Below are positions 5,281-7,695 of a stretch of 7,695 nucleotides of DNA, one piece after another. The DNA comes from Phycisphaerae bacterium. GTDB taxonomy: Bacteria > Planctomycetota > Phycisphaerae > SM23-33. How positions within the stretch are numbered: the stretch's first letter is position 1; every line of letters starts with the position of its first letter. The DNA is taken from positions 1-7,695 of the forward strand of contig JASLZV010000076.1 in the NCBI GenBank assembly GCA_030754715.1, read 5' to 3'. The notes under the pieces were generated by a model, which saw only the letters and a list, made by a program, of their open reading frames with translations, searched no databases and was not told the DNA's origin. The position numbers and the translations under genes are program-made.

Positions 5281-5317
5281 GTTACCGCTTGACAGTAGAA
5301 GCGTATAATATATGTAT
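5281..5317 (+). promoter_or_regulatory. promoter region of the heptose kinase gene
   Basis: A perfect TTGACA lies at 5289-5294 and a perfect TATAAT at 5304-5309, but only 9 bp apart, too close for one sigma-70 promoter. TATAAT may pair with a poor -35 near 5281-5286, giving transcription from about 5316 and a 16-base leader. TTGACA may pair with weak TATGTA at 5311-5316. An inverted repeat, CGCTT-N8-AAGCG at 5286-5303, covers the -35 and could be an operator. Confidence 0.5.
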
Positions 5318-5331
5318 ATGAGGATAGGTGA

Positions 5332-6246
5332 ATGACCTCTGCAGTTTGTGTAATTGGCGACGCCATTCTTGATCGGTACACCTTTGGTCGTGTTGATCGA
5401 ATGTCGCCAGAAGCACCAGTGCCAGTTCTGCGTGTTGGTGGTACATATGATCGCCCCGGTGGCGCTTGCAATGTAGCCGCAAACGTACAAGCACTTGGTG
5501 TATCCGCACAACTTATGTCTATTGTGGGGCAGGATGAGGCGGGAAAAGATTTAATGGCCGCCATATCCTCTCTACTATCACGATTTCACCTACAGCAAGA
5601 GCGAATCGAAACGACGGTCAAGACGCGCATCATTTCTGGGTCGCATCATTTGGTCAGGATTGATACCGAAGCCGCCGTGAAGGAGACCGATCTTGAGAAT
5701 ATTTTGCGATACTACCGTGTGTATTTGGAGAAGTGCGATTACGTGATCTTCTCTGATTACGGCAAGCACTTCCAACAGGCCTCCAAGGAAATCATCAAAT
5801 CAGCAAAGAGTCAGGGCAAGCCCATTGCGGTAGACCCCAAGTCTGCTGACTGGTCGATCTATCGGGGGGCTGATCTACTAACGCCAAACCGACAAGAGTA
5901 CAACCAGTCGTGTGGTGATGAAAAACCATCGTCTGTACTCAAGCGCTTGGACATAGGCGCAATTCTGATAACTGAGGGAAGCGGTGGTGCTTCCTATTAT
6001 TCTGGCAATAAAAAAGCAATCATCCGAAAGCCCAAGCAGATGTTCGATGTAACAGACACTTGTGGTGCGGGTGACACCGCTGTGGCCGGTTTCGTTGTGT
6101 CACAGTTGGAGAATATGTCAATCGAGGAAGGATTAGACTTTGCTAATATAGCGGCGGGAGTCGTGTGCCAGAAAATAGGGACGCAAGTAGCAGTCCGAGA
6201 AGAAATTGATTCGCTCTTACGGGCGACGGATAAGGGGGAAGTATGA
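5332..6246 (+). CDS. stand-alone D-glycero-beta-D-manno-heptose-7-phosphate kinase (HldE/RfaE domain I)
   Basis: The 304-residue product is a PfkB-family sugar kinase that matches the first domain of HldE, which phosphorylates D-manno-heptose 7-phosphate at C1 on the way to ADP-heptose for lipopolysaccharide. Visible in order: GDAILDRY (9-16), RMSPEAPVPV (23-32), the PfkB glycine motif GGACNVAANVQALG (43-56), VKTRIISGSHHLVRID (96-111), SDYGK (141-145), VDPKSADWSIYRGADLLTPN (167-186) and DTCGAGDTAVAGF (242-254) with the catalytic aspartate 248. The length equals the kinase domain alone; the nucleotidyltransferase domain of bifunctional HldE is absent. AGGA precedes the ATG by 7 to 8 bases. It looks intact, with all key motifs. 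Host-derived accessory gene acquisition is inferred. A different heptose or sugar phosphate as substrate cannot be excluded. Confidence 0.88.
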   Translation: MTSAVCVIGDAILDRYTFGRVDRMSPEAPVPVLRVGGTYDRPGGACNVAANVQALGVSAQLMSIVGQDEAGKDLMAAISSLLSRFHLQQERIETTVKTRIISGSHHLVRIDTEAAVKETDLENILRYYRVYLEKCDYVIFSDYGKHFQQASKEIIKSAKSQGKPIAVDPKSADWSIYRGADLLTPNRQEYNQSCGDEKPSSVLKRLDIGAILITEGSGGASYYSGNKKAIIRKPKQMFDVTDTCGAGDTAVAGFVVSQLENMSIEEGLDFANIAAGVVCQKIGTQVAVREEIDSLLRATDKGEV

Positions 6247-6386
6247 AAATATACGGATGTGTGATGTGTGGCCTTGGTGAATGGTTTGCCAAGCGCACTA
6301 AGAAACAAAAGATAATAATGTGCGCTGTCGGCGTAATTCTAGCGCTTGCTATTATCCAGAGTTTCACAGGGACGCCTACCGTTTAG
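6243..6386 (+). CDS. 47-residue membrane protein coupled to the kinase gene
   Basis: The frame starts at the ATG at 6243, overlapping the kinase stop as ATGA, with an excellent GGGGGAA site 2 to 3 bases upstream. The product has a short N-terminus with two cysteines (MKIYGCVMCGLGEW), a strongly basic stretch (AKRTKKQK, 16-23) and one hydrophobic helix (IIMCAVGVILALAIIQSF, 24-41), then a GTPTV tail. Charge distribution suggests an N-terminus in the cytoplasm. No family is recognised. Coupling to the kinase gene suggests joint expression, perhaps membrane placement of a sugar-modifying step, but this is only a guess. Confidence 0.7.
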   Translation: MKIYGCVMCGLGEWFAKRTKKQKIIMCAVGVILALAIIQSFTGTPTV

Positions 6387-6515
6387 ACACGTAACCCCTT
6401 GCCATGTCTACATAAAGTACCGTGGAAGCGCTTGACTGAATAGATAAAACAACGAAAAATCTTGGTCATCAAGTGGCAGAAAAAACAACACGTAAAACTT
6501 GGCTCAGGGATTCTT
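6387..6515 (+). promoter_or_regulatory. spacer with weak promoter and second 33-bp repeat copy
   Basis: No gene is seen in these 129 bases. TTGACT at 6432-6437, preceded by AAGCGC, is followed after 17 bases by AAAAAT at 6455-6460 (four of six to TATAAT), a weak candidate promoter for the methyltransferase. The 33-bp repeat copy starts at the end of this -10-like element. No terminator hairpin with a T run is present after the membrane protein gene. Confidence 0.4.
6457..6489 (+). repeat. 33-bp direct repeat, copy 2
   Basis: Exact copy of 4396-4428. Here it lies upstream of the methyltransferase start. Read in the frame used in copy 1, it meets a TAA two codons after its end, so it is not coding in that frame. 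Identity stops sharply at both ends. Confidence 0.95.
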
Positions 6516-7103
6516 ATGTACGAGCAATCGAAGTCAGTCAAACGAAGATTCAATGATGGAGCATTTCACAATCGCTACTTCCGTGGCGAGGGAATAGACA
6601 TCGGCGGTGCGCCCGATCCACTGGGCCAGTACGCGGGAGTGTTCTCTTTAATGTTGAGCGCCAGAACGTGGGATATGGAGGATGGCGACGCCCAGTACAT
6701 GGAAGGGGTTGAGGATAACCAATTCGATTTCCTCGCATCCAGTCATTGCCTTGAGCATATGGTGAACCCACAAGAGGCGCTATCCAACTGGATACGAATC
6801 GTGAAACCGGGCGGGTTCATCGTGGTCACCGTCCCAGACGAGGATATGTACGAAGGCGGTGTGTGGCCCAGTCGATACAACGATGATCACAAGCACACGT
6901 TCACAATCTGCAAGCGCGACTCGTGGTCGCCTGTATCGGTCAACGTGGTGGACTTGATCAAGCACCATACCGACAAGATGATCTGTGAGCGCATCACTCT
7001 GGTCAATGACTTCCACAGAAGGTTGAGGGAAGGGTACGAATTCGATCAGACCTTAACGCCCGTGACTGAGTGCGCCATCGAATTCATTGGCCGTAAAATT
7101 TAG
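6516..7103 (+). CDS. class I SAM-dependent methyltransferase
   Basis: The 195-residue product has the Rossmann methyltransferase pattern. The SAM-binding loop is GIDIGGAPDPLG (26-37); an acidic position after strand 2 and a DGDAQY segment (56-61) follow; then FDFLASSHCLEHMVNP (70-85), the post-IV ALSNWIRIVKPGGFIVVTVPDEDMYEGG (88-115), and an unusual WPSRYNDDHKHTFT stretch (117-130) that may shape the acceptor site. Type 11/23 methyltransferases of this kind often act on sugars, lipids or small molecules in glycan pathways; a DNA methyltransferase is unlikely because no NPPY-type or PC motif is seen. ATG 6516 has AGGG 6 bases upstream. A TTG at 6462, inside the 33-bp repeat, is in frame but lacks support. 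The neighbouring heptose kinase suggests a sugar acceptor (inference). Confidence 0.85.
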   Translation: MYEQSKSVKRRFNDGAFHNRYFRGEGIDIGGAPDPLGQYAGVFSLMLSARTWDMEDGDAQYMEGVEDNQFDFLASSHCLEHMVNPQEALSNWIRIVKPGGFIVVTVPDEDMYEGGVWPSRYNDDHKHTFTICKRDSWSPVSVNVVDLIKHHTDKMICERITLVNDFHRRLREGYEFDQTLTPVTECAIEFIGRKI

Positions 7104-7105
7104 GC

Positions 7106-7134
7106 AAAAAAAAAGCCCCGCCGAAGCGGGACTT
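7106..7134 (-). terminator. rho-independent terminator of the leftward 86-residue gene
   Basis: On the minus strand a stem AAGTCCCGC / GCGGGGCTT closes a TTCG tetraloop (7125-7122) with one mismatch and is followed by nine T residues (7114-7106). On the plus strand the run is A and precedes the stem, so the element works leftward, just short of the methyltransferase stop. It prevents leftward reading into the methyltransferase gene. Confidence 0.88.
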
Positions 7135-7148
7135 ATGTGGTTCAGAGT

Positions 7149-7409
7149 TTAACGCGGAAGGCCCATTACCGATGTTGGCAATAGCCTTTCAAAAGTTTCA
7201 CGACTACCCGCGAGAACGCATGAGCCATCTTCAAACCAAATGTAGTTGGCCCACATTTCCTCCCCATCGACTTCGACCTTAAATGCTCGACCAATCGGGG
7301 GAACTTCTTTGACTTTCAAATTCACAAGTTCCCCGATGTCGTGGTCAAACAGAAAGATACTGTCGCCGGGGTTCAACTCACCTCGCGTTGACGATTCGGT
7401 GTAGGTCAT
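7149..7409 (-). CDS. small beta-rich hypothetical protein
   Basis: The 86-residue product is not recognised. After a polar opening (MTYTESSTRGELNPGDSI) the chain alternates short hydrophobic and charged runs (IFLFDHDIGELVNLKVKEV, RAFKVEVDGEEMWANYIWFEDGSCVLAG), which reads as a small beta barrel, perhaps of SH3 type, with a short C-terminal helix. ELNPGDSIFL near residue 11 is the sort of turn seen at the start of such folds. The ATG at 7409 has AAGGAG 5 bases upstream, so the start is secure. The mRNA leader holds a long hairpin ending exactly at that site, and a strong terminator follows the gene by 14 bases. Such features show a defined transcription unit of its own or the end of a longer leftward one. 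Confidence 0.78.
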   Translation of the reverse strand: MTYTESSTRGELNPGDSIFLFDHDIGELVNLKVKEVPPIGRAFKVEVDGEEMWANYIWFEDGSCVLAGSRETFERLLPTSVMGLPR

Positions 7410-7414
7410 AGGGT

Positions 7415-7454
7415 CTCCTTGGCCACAGCCAGACGCAAGCGCCTGACTGTAGCC
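7415..7454 (-). promoter_or_regulatory. leader hairpin touching the ribosome binding site of the 86-residue gene
   Basis: On the minus strand, 16 bases at 7454-7439 pair with 16 bases at 7436-7421 across a TT turn. Thirteen pairs are Watson-Crick and the other three are G-U. Read on the plus strand these three become C-A mismatches, so the fold belongs to leftward RNA. The Shine-Dalgarno AAGGAG (7420-7415) begins with the next base. No T run follows, so it is not a plain terminator; translation control or 5' end protection is possible. Confidence 0.75.
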
Positions 7455-7463
7455 CGTTGAAGG

Positions 7464-7631
7464 TTATTGACGATTTAATTTCTTAGCGCGGTCACGCTTG
7501 GTTTTACCGGGCCTACAAACCCCAGTCTTTTCAAAGCATATTGAATGCCATGTTGGACTGTTGCCCATGCTTGCGCGTTGGGTTGGCGTCATGTAATTTT
7601 TCAGCGAATCTTTGTGCGGCTTACCCGACAT
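7464..7631 (-). CDS. 55-residue basic protein
   Basis: The ATG at 7631 is preceded by a full AGGAGGTGATC Shine-Dalgarno, so this frame is very probably translated. The product begins MSGKPHKDSLKNYMTPTQRA, has a middle with W28 and two cysteines (C32 and C39, in SICFEKTGVCRPGK), and ends in a lysine and arginine rich tail (TKRDRAKKLNRQ). The high basic charge suggests nucleic acid binding. Two cysteines alone do not make a zinc site. No family is recognised. It overlaps the upstream partial gene by 11 bases and lies 54 bases before the next gene, the gap being filled by the leader hairpin. Confidence 0.75.
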   Translation of the reverse strand: MSGKPHKDSLKNYMTPTQRASMGNSPTWHSICFEKTGVCRPGKTKRDRAKKLNRQ

Positions 7632-7695
7632 GATCACCTCCTGACAACTCTTTGGCGATCAGGCCACGTACCCAGTGACTGAAGGTGTACCCGTG
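7621..7695 (-). CDS. C-terminal end of a gene entering from the right edge
   Basis: The last 24 residues and the stop of a leftward gene are visible: GYTFSHWVRGLIAKEL followed by SGGDHVG. The frame is open to the window edge. The FSxWVRxLIxKEL pattern resembles the end of the second helix in ribbon-helix-helix regulators, but too little is present to name it. Overlap by 11 bases with the basic protein gene and the operon-like spacing support it as coding. Confidence 0.55.
   Translation of the reverse strand, partial: HGYTFSHWVRGLIAKELSGGDHVG

Noticed and set aside
5215..5564. Two leftward open frames opposite the start of the kinase gene
   Set aside because: The kinase motifs on the plus strand are unambiguous here, so these are antisense shadows.
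6462..6515. N-terminal extension of the methyltransferase from a TTG
   Set aside because: The added 18 residues come mostly from the 33-bp repeat and the TTG lacks a ribosome site, while ATG 6516 has one.
7106..7134. Terminator for the rightward methyltransferase transcript
   Set aside because: On the plus strand the run is A and lies before the stem, with no T run after it; it fits leftward termination.
1..7695. tRNA or rRNA genes
   Set aside because: Scanning by eye found no cloverleaf with a GTTCGANTC-type arm and no rRNA-like stretch; the window is almost fully coding.

Overview
The window looks like the early (replication and recombination) region plus an accessory region of a tailed double-stranded DNA phage or prophage. 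The signs are dense, overlapping small genes in two divergent operons, a YqaJ-type exonuclease next to an ERF-type annealing protein, a phage-style replication protein, a small PD-(D/E)XK nuclease and a putative Q-like antiterminator. No virion, lysis, integrase or repressor gene is visible, so lytic or temperate lifestyle cannot be decided here. A Gram-negative host is inferred from an HldE-type heptose kinase and a lipoprotein with a lipobox.

Layout. Bases 1-2767 carry a leftward operon. In order of transcription it holds a small HTH-like protein (2767-2528), a Ref/DUF968-like HNH protein (2525-2217), three small conserved or unknown phage proteins (2280-2020, 2042-1722, 1732-1487), a small membrane protein (1494-1339), a tiny lipoprotein (1322-1128), the ERF annealing protein (1128-481) and the exonuclease (494 to beyond the left edge). 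Most neighbours overlap or touch, which suggests translational coupling.

Bases 2768-3159 hold no gene. This is a divergent control region with a leftward promoter, a rightward promoter and, between them, a perfect tandem duplication of 61 bp whose units each contain nested CAAG/CTTG dyads.

Bases 3160-5279 carry a rightward operon: replication protein with a zinc-like motif, two cysteine-rich zinc-finger proteins, a nuclease, and a Q-like HTH protein. Just after it a promoter-like region precedes an accessory set: a stand-alone heptose-7-phosphate kinase domain (5332-6246), a 47-residue membrane protein (6243-6386) and a SAM-dependent methyltransferase (6516-7103). The kinase and methyltransferase together suggest sugar or surface-glycan tailoring; that is inference. 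A 33-bp exact direct repeat (4396-4428 and 6457-6489) brackets about 2.06 kb of this arm.

Bases 7106-7695 are read leftward: the C-terminal end of a gene entering from the right edge, a 55-residue basic protein, and an 86-residue protein whose leader is a near-perfect hairpin touching its ribosome binding site, ended by a strong terminator at 7106-7134 that backs onto the methyltransferase.

Four genes are too short or too close to the edges to stand out as long open frames and were read directly from the sequence: 1339-1494, 6243-6386, 7464-7631 and the partial 7621-7695. The exonuclease at 1-494 was also read directly.
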